From Mesorhizobium sp. J428 (GTDB lineage Bacteria; Pseudomonadota; Alphaproteobacteria; Rhizobiales; Rhizobiaceae): 64,000 nucleotides of DNA. Where the stretch lies: NCBI RefSeq assembly GCF_024699925.1, contig NZ_JAJOMX010000001.1, positions 2,332,001 to 2,396,000 on the forward strand, written 5' to 3'. The position numbers were made by a program, and so were the translations under genes. Shown in pieces: positions 1 to 9,079 of this stretch (position 1 is its first letter; each line of letters opens with the position of its first letter). The notes beneath the pieces were generated by a model, which searched no databases, was not told where the DNA came from, and saw only the letters and a program-made list of their open reading frames with translations.

Positions 1-580
1 GCTGGTTGCCGGCTTGTGTCGCCTGCAAGGCGCCGGTCGCGCCCTGGCTCTGACCGACCAGCGCAGACATCTGGGCGCGGTTGGTCTCGATATTGCCCAC
101 CACGCCGGCCTGGACGCGCATGGCGTCCTGCAGACCGCCGACGGTGTTCTCCCAGCGCGAGCGCGCATCGGCGACGAGCTGCTGTTCCGACGTGCTCAGA
201 TCGATGTTGCGGTAATTCTGCTGGAACGCCTGGTCGATCTGTTGGACGTCGAAGGCGATGTTCTGGGCCTCTTGGAGCAGGGATTGCGTTCGGCCCACCG
301 CCTGCTGGAGCTGCTGGAGGGACGAGTGAGGCAGGCTCGCGAGGTTGCGGGCCTGGTTGATGAGCATCTGCGCTTGGTTCTGCAGCGAGGTGATCTGGTT
401 GTTGATCTGCTCGAGCGCCCGCGCCGCCTGGAGCACGTTCTGCGCATAGTTGGTGGGGTCATAGACAATCCACTGTGCCTGCGCCGGCGGCGCCAGCACC
501 ATCGGCAACGCCGTGATCGGCGCGGCGATCAGAGCGGCGGCAAAGCGGGCCGCACGTGTGTGAGGTTTACGGGTCTTCAT
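1..580 (-). CDS. trbJ: TrbJ, conjugal transfer protein (3' end beyond the window)
   Basis: Encodes the N-terminal ~193 residues of TrbJ, a secreted mating-pair-formation protein of the trb (VirB5-like) system. A signal peptide is visible, starting MKTRKPHTRAARFAAAL and ending near AQA, followed by a long Gln/Asn-rich helical region with NYAQNVLQAARALEQINNQ, as is usual for TrbJ. The ATG at 580 overlaps the trbE stop by four bases (ATGA), indicating translational coupling. The C-terminus lies off the left edge. A competing plus-strand reading frame here is an antisense shadow. Confidence 0.85.
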   Translation of the reverse strand, partial: MKTRKPHTRAARFAAALIAAPITALPMVLAPPAQAQWIVYDPTNYAQNVLQAARALEQINNQITSLQNQAQMLINQARNLASLPHSSLQQLQQAVGRTQSLLQEAQNIAFDVQQIDQAFQQNYRNIDLSTSEQQLVADARSRWENTVGGLQDAMRVQAGVVGNIETNRAQMSALVGQSQGATGALQATQAGNQ

Positions 581-3033
581 GGCAGGGTCTCCTTTTCGGC
601 TTGGGGGATGAGATTGCTGAGGTCGGGAATGAGGTCGGCGGCCCAGTCGGCGCCGCGATGGCGGAGCCAGGCGCCGAGGAATTCGTCACGACCATGTTCG
701 GTGAGGATGCGGGCGATGGCGGTTTGATCGGTCTTGGCGGAGGTGGCGCAGAGCGCGAGCGCCACTTCGCTGAGCCCCAGCTCGAACAGCCGGTTGCCGC
801 GCCGCGACTGGCAGTAGTAGTCGCGCTTGGGCGTCGCCCGGGCGAGGATCTCGATCTGCCGGTCATTGAGGCCGAAGCGCCGGTAGATCGCGGTGATCTG
901 AGGCTCGATCGCCCGCTCATTGGGCAGGAGCAATCGCGTTTGGCAGCTCTCGATGATGGCGGGCGCAATGGGGGAGCCGTCGATGTCGCTGAGGCTCTGC
1001 GTGGCGAAGACGACGGACGCGTTCTTTTTTCTGAGCGTCTTCAGCCACTCGCGGAGCTGACCGGCGAAGCCTTCGTCGTCCAGCGCCAGCCATCCCTCGT
1101 CGATGATGATGAGCGTCGGCGAGCCGTCGAGCCGATCTTCGATGCGGTGGAAGAGGTAGGCGAGCACCGCAGGCGCCGCCCCGGTGCCGATCAGGCCCTC
1201 GGTCTCGAAAGCCTGCACGGACGCCTTACCGAGATGCTCGACCTCCGAATCGAGCAGACGGCCATAGGCGCCGCCGACGCAATAGGGCTTGAGCGCCTGC
1301 TTGAGGTCGTTGGATTGAAGCAGCACCGCAAGGCCGGTGATCGTGCGTTCTTCGACAGGCGCCGAGGCGAGCGAGGTCAGCGCCGTCCAGAGATATTCCT
1401 TCACCTCTGGCGTGATCTCGACGCCCTCGCGCATGAGGATCGCCACGACCCAGTCGGCGGCCCAGGCGCGCTCGGCCGTCTCCTCGAGGCGGGAGAGCGG
1501 TTGCAGCGAGACACTGTGCTCATCGCCTTCGGTCAGGCCGCCACCGAGATCGTGCCAGTCGCCGCCCATGGCAAGTGCTGCGGCGCGGATCGAGCCGCCG
1601 AAATCGAAGGCGAAGACGTGGGCACTCGCATAGCGGCGGAACTGCAGCGCCATCAGCGCCAGAAGCACGGACTTGCCCGCGCCGGTCGGACCGACGACGA
1701 GCGTGTGCCCGACATCGCCGACATGAAGGGAAAACCGGAACGGGGTCGAGCCCTCGGTCTTGCCGAACAGCAGTGGGGGCGCTGCAAAGTGCTCGTCCCG
1801 TTCCGGCCCCGCCCACACAGCACTCAGGGGGATCATGTGGGCGAGATTGAGCGTGGAGATCGGCGGCTGGCGGACATTGGCGTAGACATGTCCGGGCAGC
1901 GAGCCGAGCCAGGCATCCACGGCGTTGATGGTTTCGGGCATCGCGGTGAAGTCGCGGCCCTGGATGACCTTCTCGACGAGGCGCAGCTTCTCGTCGGCGA
2001 CACGCGGGTCGGCATCCCACACCGTCACCGTCGCTGTGACATAGGCGACGCCGGCATAGTCCGCGCCAAGTTCCTGAAGCGCGAGATCGGCGTCCGCCGC
2101 CTTGTTGGAAGCGTCGGTGTCCACCAGCACCGACGCTTCGTTGGTCATCACCTCTTTCAGGATCGCCGCGATCGACTTGCGCTTGGCGAACCACTGGCGC
2201 CGGATGCGCGTCAGCAGCTTGGTCGCATCGGTCTTGTCCATCAGGATGGCGCGGGTGGACCAGCGATAGGGAAAGGCCAGCCGATTGAGCTCGTCGAGCA
2301 GGCCGGGCGTCGTTACAGTCGGAAACCCGGTGACGGTCAGGACGCGCAGATGCTGGTCGCCAAGACGCGGTTCGAGCCCGCCGGCGAGCGACTGATCGGC
2401 GAGCAGCGCATCCAAATACATCGGCGTCTCGGGAACACGGACGCGATGGCGCTTGGTGGAGACGCAGCCGTGGAGATAGGTCAGAGTCTCGGCGTCATCG
2501 AGCCAATGGCATTCGGGCATGAAGGCTTCGACCAGGTGCAGCACACGGTCGGTTCGGTCGGCGAATCCGGCCAGCACCTCATGCGGGTCGACGCCCTTGG
2601 TCTCGCGGCCCTCATAGAGCCAGCCCTCGGCGCGGGCGGCATCCTCGGCCGGCGGCAGATAAGTGAGGGTGAGAAAATAGCTGGATTCGAAATGCGCGCC
2701 GGCCTCCTCGAAGCTCGCCCGGCGCTCGGCGTCGACAAGCGCGGATGCGGCGTCGGGAAAGCGGCTGTCGGGATAGCTGTTCGATGGATGGCGTTGCGCC
2801 TCCACGAAGATCGCCCAGCCCGAGCCGAGACGGCGGAAGGCGTTGTTGAGGCGTCCCGCGACCGCGACGAGCTCGGCCGGGACAGCCGAATCGAGGTCCG
2901 GGCCGCGGAACCGCGCGGTGCGCTGGAAGCTCCCGTCCTTGTTGAGGACGATGCCTTGGCCGACCAGCGCCACCCAGGGCAGGAAATCGGCGAGGCGTGC
3001 GTTGCGATTGCGATATTCGGCGAGGTTCATCAT
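577..3033 (-). CDS. trbE: TrbE, VirB4-type conjugative transfer ATPase
   Basis: Cytoplasmic ATPase that powers pilus assembly and substrate movement in the trb type IV secretion system. It is 818 residues, the usual TrbE length. A CagE/TrbE N-terminal domain is followed by a Walker A motif GPTGAGKS at 448-455 and a Walker B LIIIDE at 641-646, with the nearby FATQSLSDI segment typical of VirB4. GAGGAG lies six bases before ATG-ATG at 3033. It sits 16 bases after trbD and overlaps trbJ by four bases, so one operon is likely. A 848-codon open frame on the opposite strand is antisense and not a gene. Confidence 0.95.
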   Translation of the reverse strand: MMNLAEYRNRNARLADFLPWVALVGQGIVLNKDGSFQRTARFRGPDLDSAVPAELVAVAGRLNNAFRRLGSGWAIFVEAQRHPSNSYPDSRFPDAASALVDAERRASFEEAGAHFESSYFLTLTYLPPAEDAARAEGWLYEGRETKGVDPHEVLAGFADRTDRVLHLVEAFMPECHWLDDAETLTYLHGCVSTKRHRVRVPETPMYLDALLADQSLAGGLEPRLGDQHLRVLTVTGFPTVTTPGLLDELNRLAFPYRWSTRAILMDKTDATKLLTRIRRQWFAKRKSIAAILKEVMTNEASVLVDTDASNKAADADLALQELGADYAGVAYVTATVTVWDADPRVADEKLRLVEKVIQGRDFTAMPETINAVDAWLGSLPGHVYANVRQPPISTLNLAHMIPLSAVWAGPERDEHFAAPPLLFGKTEGSTPFRFSLHVGDVGHTLVVGPTGAGKSVLLALMALQFRRYASAHVFAFDFGGSIRAAALAMGGDWHDLGGGLTEGDEHSVSLQPLSRLEETAERAWAADWVVAILMREGVEITPEVKEYLWTALTSLASAPVEERTITGLAVLLQSNDLKQALKPYCVGGAYGRLLDSEVEHLGKASVQAFETEGLIGTGAAPAVLAYLFHRIEDRLDGSPTLIIIDEGWLALDDEGFAGQLREWLKTLRKKNASVVFATQSLSDIDGSPIAPAIIESCQTRLLLPNERAIEPQITAIYRRFGLNDRQIEILARATPKRDYYCQSRRGNRLFELGLSEVALALCATSAKTDQTAIARILTEHGRDEFLGAWLRHRGADWAADLIPDLSNLIPQAEKETLP

Positions 3034-3049
3034 GGACGGCTCCTCACGC

Positions 3050-3331
3050 TCAGACCGTCAGGTGCGCGGGAATGCGCAGGTGCCGGCGGCCGACTTCGAT
3101 GAAGAGTGGGTCGCGCTTGGCAGCCCAGACGGCGGCGAGATGACCGATGGCCCAGATCGCGATGCCCGCGAGCCATAGCCGCAAGCCAAGCCCAATGGCG
3201 CCCGCGAGCGTGCCGTTCATGATGGCGATGGCGCGCGGCGCACCGCCGAGCAGGATCGGCTCGGTCAACGCCCGGTGGACCGGGACCGAGAAGCCGAGCA
3301 ACTCGCCGCCCTGTTCGCCAAGGCCCGACAT
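3050..3331 (-). CDS. trbD: TrbD, small inner-membrane conjugation protein
   Basis: A 93-residue VirB3-like protein of the mating channel. The N-terminus (MSGLGEQGGELLGFSVPVHR) and the ALTEPILLGG segment are typical of TrbD, followed by two adjacent hydrophobic stretches at about 35-70. The longer in-frame ORF reaching to 3553 runs antiparallel in another frame of trbC, so the ATG at 3331 is chosen. That ATG overlaps the trbC TGA by one base (TGATG), a normal coupling arrangement. TrbD usually anchors TrbE at the membrane. Confidence 0.88.
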   Translation of the reverse strand: MSGLGEQGGELLGFSVPVHRALTEPILLGGAPRAIAIMNGTLAGAIGLGLRLWLAGIAIWAIGHLAAVWAAKRDPLFIEVGRRHLRIPAHLTV

Positions 3332-3663
3332 CAGACGAGCGCTCCGCCGCCGAAGGAGAAGAACGAAAGGAAGAAGGAGCTCGCTGCGAACGCGATCGAC
3401 AGACCGAAGACGATCTGGATGAGGCGCCGGAAGCCGCCCGACGTGTCGCCGAAGGCGAGCGTCAGGCCGGTGATGATAATGATGATGACGGCGAGGATCT
3501 TGGCGACCGGCCCCTCGATCGATTCGAGGATGGACTGGAGCGGTGCCTCCCATGGCATGGAGGAACCGGACGCATGAGCGGCAGGCGTGGTCATCAAAGT
3601 TATGACCGCCACCGATGTCGCCGCGGCGAGGCGATGGTAGGCGTTACGCAGGGTCTGGTGCAT
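3331..3663 (-). CDS. trbC: TrbC, prepilin (VirB2-like)
   Basis: 110-residue pilin precursor. It has a long signal region ending near AHASGSS, then two hydrophobic segments (ILAVIIIIITGLTLAFGD and IVFGLSIAFAASSFFLSF) separated by a short polar loop, which is the VirB2/TrbC pattern. In related systems the peptide is processed and cyclised by the TraF peptidase, and a TraF gene is present at 39.4-40.0 kb. The start at 3663 overlaps trbB by 20 bases. Length and placement between trbB and trbD match the standard trb order. Confidence 0.9.
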   Translation of the reverse strand: MHQTLRNAYHRLAAATSVAVITLMTTPAAHASGSSMPWEAPLQSILESIEGPVAKILAVIIIIITGLTLAFGDTSGGFRRLIQIVFGLSIAFAASSFFLSFFSFGGGALV

Positions 3664-4669
3664 GTGGACTTTCCTTTGCGGCTGGCGTGAGAAGAGATGC
3701 GTCAGGCGCGATGACGGCTGTCACGACGCGGTAATCGCCATCCGGCCCGAGGCCTTCGACGCCTGCGAGTTCGGAAAGACGGCGGGCCGTGCCACGGCCC
3801 GACAGCACCGCCACAAGATCGATCGTCTCGGCGATCAGCGCGCGCGGAACGGTGACGACGGCTTCCTGGATGAGCTGTTCGAGACGGCGCAGCGCACCGA
3901 GGGCCGAGCCCGCATGGATCGTGCCCACACCGCCCGGATGGCCGGTGCCCCAGGCCTTCAGGAGATCAAGCGCCTCACTGCCGCGGACCTCGCCGATGGG
4001 AATGCGGTCGGGACGCAGACGCAGGGACGATCGGACCAGATCGGAGAGCGAGGCGACGCCATCCTTCGTCCGCATGGCAACAAGATTCGGCGCGGCACAT
4101 TGCAGCTCGCGTGTGTCCTCGATGATGACGACGCGATCCGACGTCTTCGCGATCTCGGCCAGAAGCGCATTGGTGAGCGTCGTCTTGCCGGTCGAGGTGC
4201 CGCCGGCGATGAGGATGTTAGCGCGGGCCGCGACGCCGGCGCGCAACGCGGTGGCCTGTTCGGCCGTCATGATCCCGGTCGTGACGTAGTCGTCGAGAGT
4301 GAACACCGCGACGGCGGGCTTGCGGATCGCGAAAGCCGGGGCGGCAACCACCGGCGGCAGAAGCCCCTCGAACCGCTCCCCCGTCCCGGGCAGCTCTGCC
4401 GAAACGCGCGGGCTCCCGGTATGGACCTCCGCGCCGACATGATGGGCGACGAGGCGGATGATCCGCTCGCCATCCTCCGGCGCCAGGCGTTCACCGGTAT
4501 CGGACAGGCCTTCGGAGAGACGGTCGATCCACAGCCGCCCATCCGGGTTCAACATCACCTCGACGACGCCTGCGTCTTCCAGGAAGCGGCCGATGGCGGG
4601 ACCGAGCGCGGTGCGTAACATCCGCGCGCCGCGCGCAATACCTTCCGAATTGTGATGCGAAGTCGCCAT
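3644..4669 (-). CDS. trbB: TrbB, VirB11-type transfer ATPase
   Basis: Hexameric secretion ATPase of the trb channel. 341 residues with Walker A GGTSTGKT at 156-163, the [11 protein letters not shown]sp box and the [12 protein letters not shown] and [12 protein letters not shown] segments typical of VirB11/TrbB. I chose the ATG at 4669 (MATSHHN): it has GAGG seven bases upstream and fits the family N-terminus. A frame 14 codons longer begins with no ribosome site. First gene of the trbBCDEJ operon, preceded by about 200 bases of non-coding DNA. Confidence 0.93.
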   Translation of the reverse strand: MATSHHNSEGIARGARMLRTALGPAIGRFLEDAGVVEVMLNPDGRLWIDRLSEGLSDTGERLAPEDGERIIRLVAHHVGAEVHTGSPRVSAELPGTGERFEGLLPPVVAAPAFAIRKPAVAVFTLDDYVTTGIMTAEQATALRAGVAARANILIAGGTSTGKTTLTNALLAEIAKTSDRVVIIEDTRELQCAAPNLVAMRTKDGVASLSDLVRSSLRLRPDRIPIGEVRGSEALDLLKAWGTGHPGGVGTIHAGSALGALRRLEQLIQEAVVTVPRALIAETIDLVAVLSGRGTARRLSELAGVEGLGPDGDYRVVTAVIAPDASLLTPAAKESPHAPDPA

Positions 4670-4728
4670 CTGATCCTCGATTTGAACGGGGACAAGCCAG
4701 ATGGTCCCCATGCGGGGATGATTAAAAG

Positions 4729-4748
4729 GGCCTGATTTAGGGCTGATT
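4729..4748 (-). promoter_or_regulatory. Candidate operator upstream of trbB (direct repeat)
   Basis: Two near-identical 9-mers, GGCCTGATT at 4729-4737 and GGGCTGATT at 4740-4748, lie 60-80 bases upstream of the trbB start in the 4670-4876 gap. Ribbon-helix-helix proteins often bind such short direct repeats, and a ribbon-helix-helix gene is the next gene upstream, so autoregulation or trb control is possible. Nothing else in this gap looks coding. The functional assignment is inference. Confidence 0.3.
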
Positions 4749-4876
4749 CAACAAGGATTTATCGTCGTCGTAGTGTGGCGTGCAAAGACAGGAGAACGGC
4801 GGGGGTTTCCTTTGCCGGCTGGTTACGGCGGACCGTTCGAGATTCGAACCAAGCCATCGTTATGCCGGCATCGGCG

Positions 4877-5308
4877 CTATTGACCGCCTGAACCGCTGAC
4901 ATCCTCGGAAATCTCCTGCCTGAGCTTCGGCCCTTTGGCGAGGCGCCGGCCGAGAGCGGTAATGAACGTCTCATAGCGCTCGCCGGCTTTGGCACGCGCG
5001 GCCTGTGCAGCCGGCTCCGGCAAAGCCGGTGTCGTCGCAAGCCAGAACCGGACGAAGATTGCAAGGGTCTCGACGGAAATCCCGATATCGCGCTCCAAGC
5101 GGGTCATGCGGCGGTCGAGCTGGTCGAGACGCTTGGCGACCGCGGCCTCGCGCCTTTCAGCGTCATCCGGAGACAGGAAGGAGGCGATCGCGGCTTCTGC
5201 GATCATGGACTGCGATTGCTCGCGACGGGCGGCATAGTCCGCCAGCATCGTCATGATGTCCGGGTCGATATAGACGGAGATCTGCGCTTTCTTCTTGCGG
5301 CTGGACAT
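4877..5308 (-). CDS. Ribbon-helix-helix (CopG-like) protein between traG and trbB
   Basis: 143 residues. An N-terminal ribbon-helix-helix fold is visible: strand QISVYIDPDIMTMLADYA followed by helix residues to about 45. A coiled-coil-like segment (ERREAAVAKRLDQLDRRM) and a C-terminal hydrophobic patch (LAIFVRFWLATTPAL) follow. CopG-type regulators occupy this position between traG and trbB in many alphaproteobacterial elements. Its ATG lies four bases after the position where the frame-corrected traG would stop, so it was probably coupled to traG. Likely a repressor of the trb promoter (inference). Confidence 0.85.
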   Translation of the reverse strand: MSSRKKKAQISVYIDPDIMTMLADYAARREQSQSMIAEAAIASFLSPDDAERREAAVAKRLDQLDRRMTRLERDIGISVETLAIFVRFWLATTPALPEPAAQAARAKAGERYETFITALGRRLAKGPKLRQEISEDVSGSGGQ

Positions 5309-5311
5309 GGC

Positions 5312-5441
5312 CTAGAGCTCCATGCCGTCGTTGGGGTCCAGTGAGACCTGCCGCGCCACACGCTGCATCATGCGGTTCATCCCGCTCGTGCGCGCAGTCT
5401 CCTCCTGATCGTCATCGGCGGGATCGATCTCGAACTCGTTT
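5312..5441 (-). other. Out-of-frame 3' tail of traG
   Basis: Read one frame over from traG, this stretch encodes a tail beginning PIEKKAPLENEFEIDPADDD and ending RVARQVSLDPNDGMEL, then TAG at 5312-5314. I recognise that ending as the conserved C-terminus of TraG proteins in related elements. The shift needs one extra base near PEL codons at about 5475-5485. Either a sequencing insertion or a real mutation has replaced the last ~45 residues of TraG with a short aberrant tail. Confidence 0.7.
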
Positions 5442-7298
5442 TCAAGCGGGGCCTTCTTCTCGATGGGTTTGGGTACGGCTCAACTCGGGCTGGCGGCGCC
5501 GTTCTGAATCGGTCGTGTCCTCCTCCGGTGCAGCGCTGGCAGACATGTGAGCGGTTTCCAACGGGCTCGCCGGCAATGGCAGACTCGTCCAGTCATCAGT
5601 CTTCGTATGCACGGATTCGGTGTTCGAGGGCGGCGGCAGGATGCGTTCTTGGAACCGTCCGTCCTCGAAGTAGCGGACCTTCTTCGCTCGAATAGGCGAT
5701 GTCCCGGCGACCATGACGATCTCATCGGCTGGCGGAAGCTGCATGACCTCGCCGGGCGTGAGCAGCGGTCGCGCGGTTTCCTGTCGCGACACCATCAGAT
5801 GGCCAAGCCAGGGCGAGAGTCTGTGCCCGGCGTAGTTCTTCATCGCCCGCATCTCGGTCGCAGTGCCGAGCGCGTCGGAAACTCGCTTGGCCGTGCGCTC
5901 GTCATTGGTCGCGAAGCTCACGCGAACATGGCAGTTGTCGAGGATGGAGTTGTTCGGCCCGTAGGCCTTCTCGATCTGGTTGAGCGATTGGGCGATGAGA
6001 AAGCTCTTGAGCCCGTAGCCCGCCATGAAGGCGAGCGCGCTCTCGAAGAAGTCGAGGCGACCGAGCGCTGGAAACTCGTCCAGCATCAGCAGCAACCGAT
6101 GGCGGCCGGCCTTGGCCTCCAGGTCCTCGGTTAGGCGCCGACCTATCTGGTTGAGGATCAGGCGGATCAGCGGCTTTGTGCGGTTGATATCGGAGGGGGG
6201 CACGACAAGGTAGAGCGACGTCGGATGCTTGCGGCCGACAAGATCGGCAATGCGCCAGTCGCAGCGGCGCGTCACCGTTGCAACGACAGGGTCGCGGTAG
6301 AGGCCGAGGAAGGACATGGCGGTGGAGAGCACACCGGAGCGTTCGTTGTCCGACTTGTTCAAGAGTTCGCGCGCGGCGCTGGCGATGACCGGATGTGGGC
6401 CGGATTCGCCGAGATGGGCCGTCTTCATCATCGCGGCGAGCGTCGACCCTATCGGTCGCCTTGGGTCGGAAAGAAAAGCGGCGACGCCGGCGAGCGTCTT
6501 GTCCTTCTCGGCATAGAGAACGTGGAGGATGGCACCGACTAGCAGCGCGTGGCTGGTCTTTTCCCAGTGATTGCGCTTTTCGAGCGACCCTTCCGGATCG
6601 ACGAGGATGTCGGCGATGTTCTGGACATCACGAACCTCCCATTCGCCGCGCCGCACTTCCAGCAGCGGGTTGTAGGCCGACGAAGTCGGGTTGGTCGGAT
6701 CGAACAGCAGGACGCGGCCGTGCCGAGCGCGAAAGCCGGCTGTGAGCTGCCAGTTTTCGCCCTTGATGTCATGGACGATGGCGGAGCCCGGCCAGGTCAG
6801 CAGCGAGGGGATGACGAGGCCAACGCCTTTGCCGGAGCGGGTCGGTGCGAAACATAGCACATGCTCCGGTCCCTCATGGCGCAGATAGTCGTCCTTGAGC
6901 TTGCCGAGAACGACACCGTTGGGGCCGAGCAGCCCGGCCGCCTTGACCTCATCGGGCCGCGCCCAGCGCGCCGACCCGTAGGTTTCGACGTTCTTCGCCT
7001 CACGCGCCCGCCAGACCGACATGCCGATCGCGACGGCGATTGAGATGAAGCCGCCGGACGCGGCGATGAATGCGCCCTCGACGAAAATCTCCGGCGCATA
7101 GGCGTCGTAGAAATACCACCACCAGAAGAAGGCGGGCGGATAGTAGACTGCCCAGCCAAACAGCTCGAACCAGGGCCGACCGAGTTGTGGCTGGAAGCCG
7201 AGCTGCCATGCCGTCCACTGAGTCGCCGCCCAAGTCGTGGCGAGCGCGATGAGGAAGACGACGAGGATCTGGCCCCAGAGGATTTTGGTCGCGGACAC
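5442..7298 (-). CDS. traG: TraG, VirD4-type coupling protein (C-terminal tail frameshifted)
   Basis: Inner-membrane ATPase that links the relaxosome to the trb channel. 618 residues. Several hydrophobic segments in the first ~95 residues are followed by Walker A APTRSGKG at 151-158 and Walker B LLLMLDEFPALG at 402-413, plus the HDIKGENW and SYNP-like segments typical of TraG. The extreme C-terminus (from about QPELSRTQ) is aberrant; the conserved tail continues out of frame to 5312. Transcribed towards the ribbon-helix-helix gene and trb operon. The nucleotide-binding core is intact. Confidence 0.93.
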   Translation of the reverse strand: MSATKILWGQILVVFLIALATTWAATQWTAWQLGFQPQLGRPWFELFGWAVYYPPAFFWWWYFYDAYAPEIFVEGAFIAASGGFISIAVAIGMSVWRAREAKNVETYGSARWARPDEVKAAGLLGPNGVVLGKLKDDYLRHEGPEHVLCFAPTRSGKGVGLVIPSLLTWPGSAIVHDIKGENWQLTAGFRARHGRVLLFDPTNPTSSAYNPLLEVRRGEWEVRDVQNIADILVDPEGSLEKRNHWEKTSHALLVGAILHVLYAEKDKTLAGVAAFLSDPRRPIGSTLAAMMKTAHLGESGPHPVIASAARELLNKSDNERSGVLSTAMSFLGLYRDPVVATVTRRCDWRIADLVGRKHPTSLYLVVPPSDINRTKPLIRLILNQIGRRLTEDLEAKAGRHRLLLMLDEFPALGRLDFFESALAFMAGYGLKSFLIAQSLNQIEKAYGPNNSILDNCHVRVSFATNDERTAKRVSDALGTATEMRAMKNYAGHRLSPWLGHLMVSRQETARPLLTPGEVMQLPPADEIVMVAGTSPIRAKKVRYFEDGRFQERILPPPSNTESVHTKTDDWTSLPLPASPLETAHMSASAAPEEDTTDSERRRQPELSRTQTHREEGPA

Positions 7299-7436
7299 GG
7301 TCAGCCTTCAAAGCGGAGTTTTATCCGCAGAGAAAGTGAGCGAAACTCAGACTTCAATGCTTACGAGGCCTTGATAGTGCTCAAGCGTGCGATGGCGTAG
7401 AATTACTGATCTGACGAATCCGGGGATAGGCTAAAT

Positions 7437-8051
7437 ATGTCATATGCAAGTATTGTCATATCGATATTTTCGTTATGCATTGCTGTCGCATCAGCGTGGC
7501 TGACGCTCTTTCGGCGTGGGCGCCTCGCCATGACAAGGCCGAACGTCGTATTTTTCGGCTTTGATACCGCGCCAAAGACAACCGCCAAGATTTTCATTCG
7601 CACCCTCCTCTACAGCACGGCGGTTCGTGGCCAGGTGATAGAGGGAATGTTCGCCAAGCTACATCATGCAGGAAGCGAACAGATATTCAGCTTCTGGGGG
7701 TATGGCGAAACCAACCAACTTGTTCCCGGCAGTGGACTATATGTCGGGCAGACGGGTATCGCTGTGAACCATCACTTCGTCCTCTCCGTGCATCAGCCCG
7801 CCTACGAATTTACGAAGGGTGATTACGAGATCGAAGTGTTCGTCCGACTGGTGGGACGGAAGACGCCTATCCGGCTGAGCGGGTTCAAACTGACGCTTTC
7901 GGCGGAACATGCTGGCATCCTGGCCCGGCATGGCGGCGTCTTGTTTGAGCTGAACCCAGACGGTCGCGGCTATGTCGGGCACGCTCGTGATAGGGACGAC
8001 GAGCCGCCGCCGACTGACGTGATTCCTTTCTCCCGGCGATCAGAGTCCTAA
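7437..8051 (+). CDS. Hypothetical membrane-anchored protein
   Basis: 204 residues with one N-terminal hydrophobic helix (ASIVISIFSLCIAVASAWLTLF, about residues 4-25) followed by a soluble, beta-rich region. I do not recognise the family. AGG lies seven bases before the ATG. It is transcribed opposite to traG, from a 138-base gap at 7299-7436 in which I see no other gene. Its 3' end touches the relaxase 3' remnant at 8045. It could be cargo brought in with the metal region. Confidence 0.6.
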   Translation: MSYASIVISIFSLCIAVASAWLTLFRRGRLAMTRPNVVFFGFDTAPKTTAKIFIRTLLYSTAVRGQVIEGMFAKLHHAGSEQIFSFWGYGETNQLVPGSGLYVGQTGIAVNHHFVLSVHQPAYEFTKGDYEIEVFVRLVGRKTPIRLSGFKLTLSAEHAGILARHGGVLFELNPDGRGYVGHARDRDDEPPPTDVIPFSRRSES

Positions 8052-8278
8052 GCCTCGCTTGAGGCCGAAGCCCCAGTCGATACCCTCGTCGACGCCGGAG
8101 ACGTGGCGGCCGAGTTGGTTTTTCCAGCGACGGAGACCAGGGCACCAACTGGAACCCGAGGCCGTCGTCGATCATGGCGAACCGGCCGGAGGCGAGCGCG
8201 AAGCGCTGCCGGTAGGTCCCGGCGACATATTCACCGGTGGCGGATCGGCTGAATCGCCGGCCGGTCTCATCCTCAAGA
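8045..8278 (-). pseudogene. Remnant of a relaxase 3' end (DUF3363 C-terminus)
   Basis: Read on the minus strand, this encodes ETGRRFSRSATGEYVAGTYR..., matching the last ~75 residues of the intact relaxase at 36286-38025 (QTGQPFQRAANGEYVAGAYR...). The match continues through LGFQLVPWSPSLEK. The copy is diverged, shows one extra A in the run after LE (about 8125), and then recovers QLGRHVSGVDEGIDWGFGLK. No 5' part is present. It starts directly after the stop of the phosphorylase gene, so it marks a recombination border of the cargo. Confidence 0.8.
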
Positions 8279-9079
8279 TCATACGTATCCCAGGCACTCG
8301 GCTGCCCGGCATATAATGCGCAATGCATCAGACGTGCCGTTCGCCTCGCCCTTTTCAAAATCACCGTCGATTTGGCCCATTTGGTTCGTTACATGTGCGA
8401 AGCAGATGACGGGGTGCTGGCGGGCTTTTGCGAAGGCATAGAGAGCGGCTGCCTCCATTTCCACCGCAAGGATGCCGCGCTCCTTCATCGCTTCGATGGC
8501 TTGCGCGGTCTCGCGGAAGGGGGCGTCTGTCGTCCATGTCGGCCCCTGGAGCACGGGAACGTCGTCGTCGTCGAAGGTTTTGCTCAAACGGGCGACGAGT
8601 TCAGTGGAGGCCTCGCTCCATTCCGATGGCGGCAGGTAATGGTAGCTTGTCCCCTCGTCTCGGAGCGCGCGGTCGATCAGGATGAAATAGGGCGGCTGTT
8701 GTGCCGGAGAAATCTGGCCTGCCGACGTGATGCTGATCAGAATTTCGCAGCCGCAGGCAAAGAGTTCCTCAGCCACCAGAACGGCGAACGGGGCGCCGAC
8801 GGCACACCCGACCACGCCCATTGTCAGGCCGTCTTCTTCGAAGAGGTAGAGGTCGGTGTGATAGCAAACCCATCCATCGTGCCGCTTTGCCCTTCCTGCC
8901 ATCTTCAACTGGCGAACGATGTCTCCGTCCGGATCGAGCAGACAGACCTTGGGGACGGGAAGGAGCGGCGCCCCCTTCTGACGTCGCGCCTCGCGCAGCA
9001 GGCTGTCCGGCGTGAAGATCGATACCGAACGGAAGTGTTTGTGCGCCAGGATTGGTGGCTTGCTCTTACCGTCTGTCAC
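8279..9079 (-). CDS. Nucleoside phosphorylase family protein
   Basis: 266 residues of the PNP/UDP/MTA-nucleosidase superfamily, which cleaves the glycosidic bond of nucleosides such as methylthioadenosine or S-adenosylhomocysteine. Seen: the GVVGCAVGAPFAVLVAEEL phosphate-loop-like region and the conserved VEMEAAALYAFA near the C-terminus. A GTG start at 9079 with GGAGG eight bases upstream is chosen because it overlaps the previous stop as GTGA. The longer ORF to 9385 is out of register with a real N-terminus. It is the last gene of an operon with a methyltransferase, so recycling of the methylation product is a possible role (inference). Confidence 0.8.
   Translation of the reverse strand: MTDGKSKPPILAHKHFRSVSIFTPDSLLREARRQKGAPLLPVPKVCLLDPDGDIVRQLKMAGRAKRHDGWVCYHTDLYLFEEDGLTMGVVGCAVGAPFAVLVAEELFACGCEILISITSAGQISPAQQPPYFILIDRALRDEGTSYHYLPPSEWSEASTELVARLSKTFDDDDVPVLQGPTWTTDAPFRETAQAIEAMKERGILAVEMEAAALYAFAKARQHPVICFAHVTNQMGQIDGDFEKGEANGTSDALRIICRAAECLGYV

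Noticed and set aside
556..3102. 848-codon open frame on the plus strand opposite trbE
   Set aside because: It is the exact antisense of trbE; composition is that of GC-rich shadow translation and no family motif is present.
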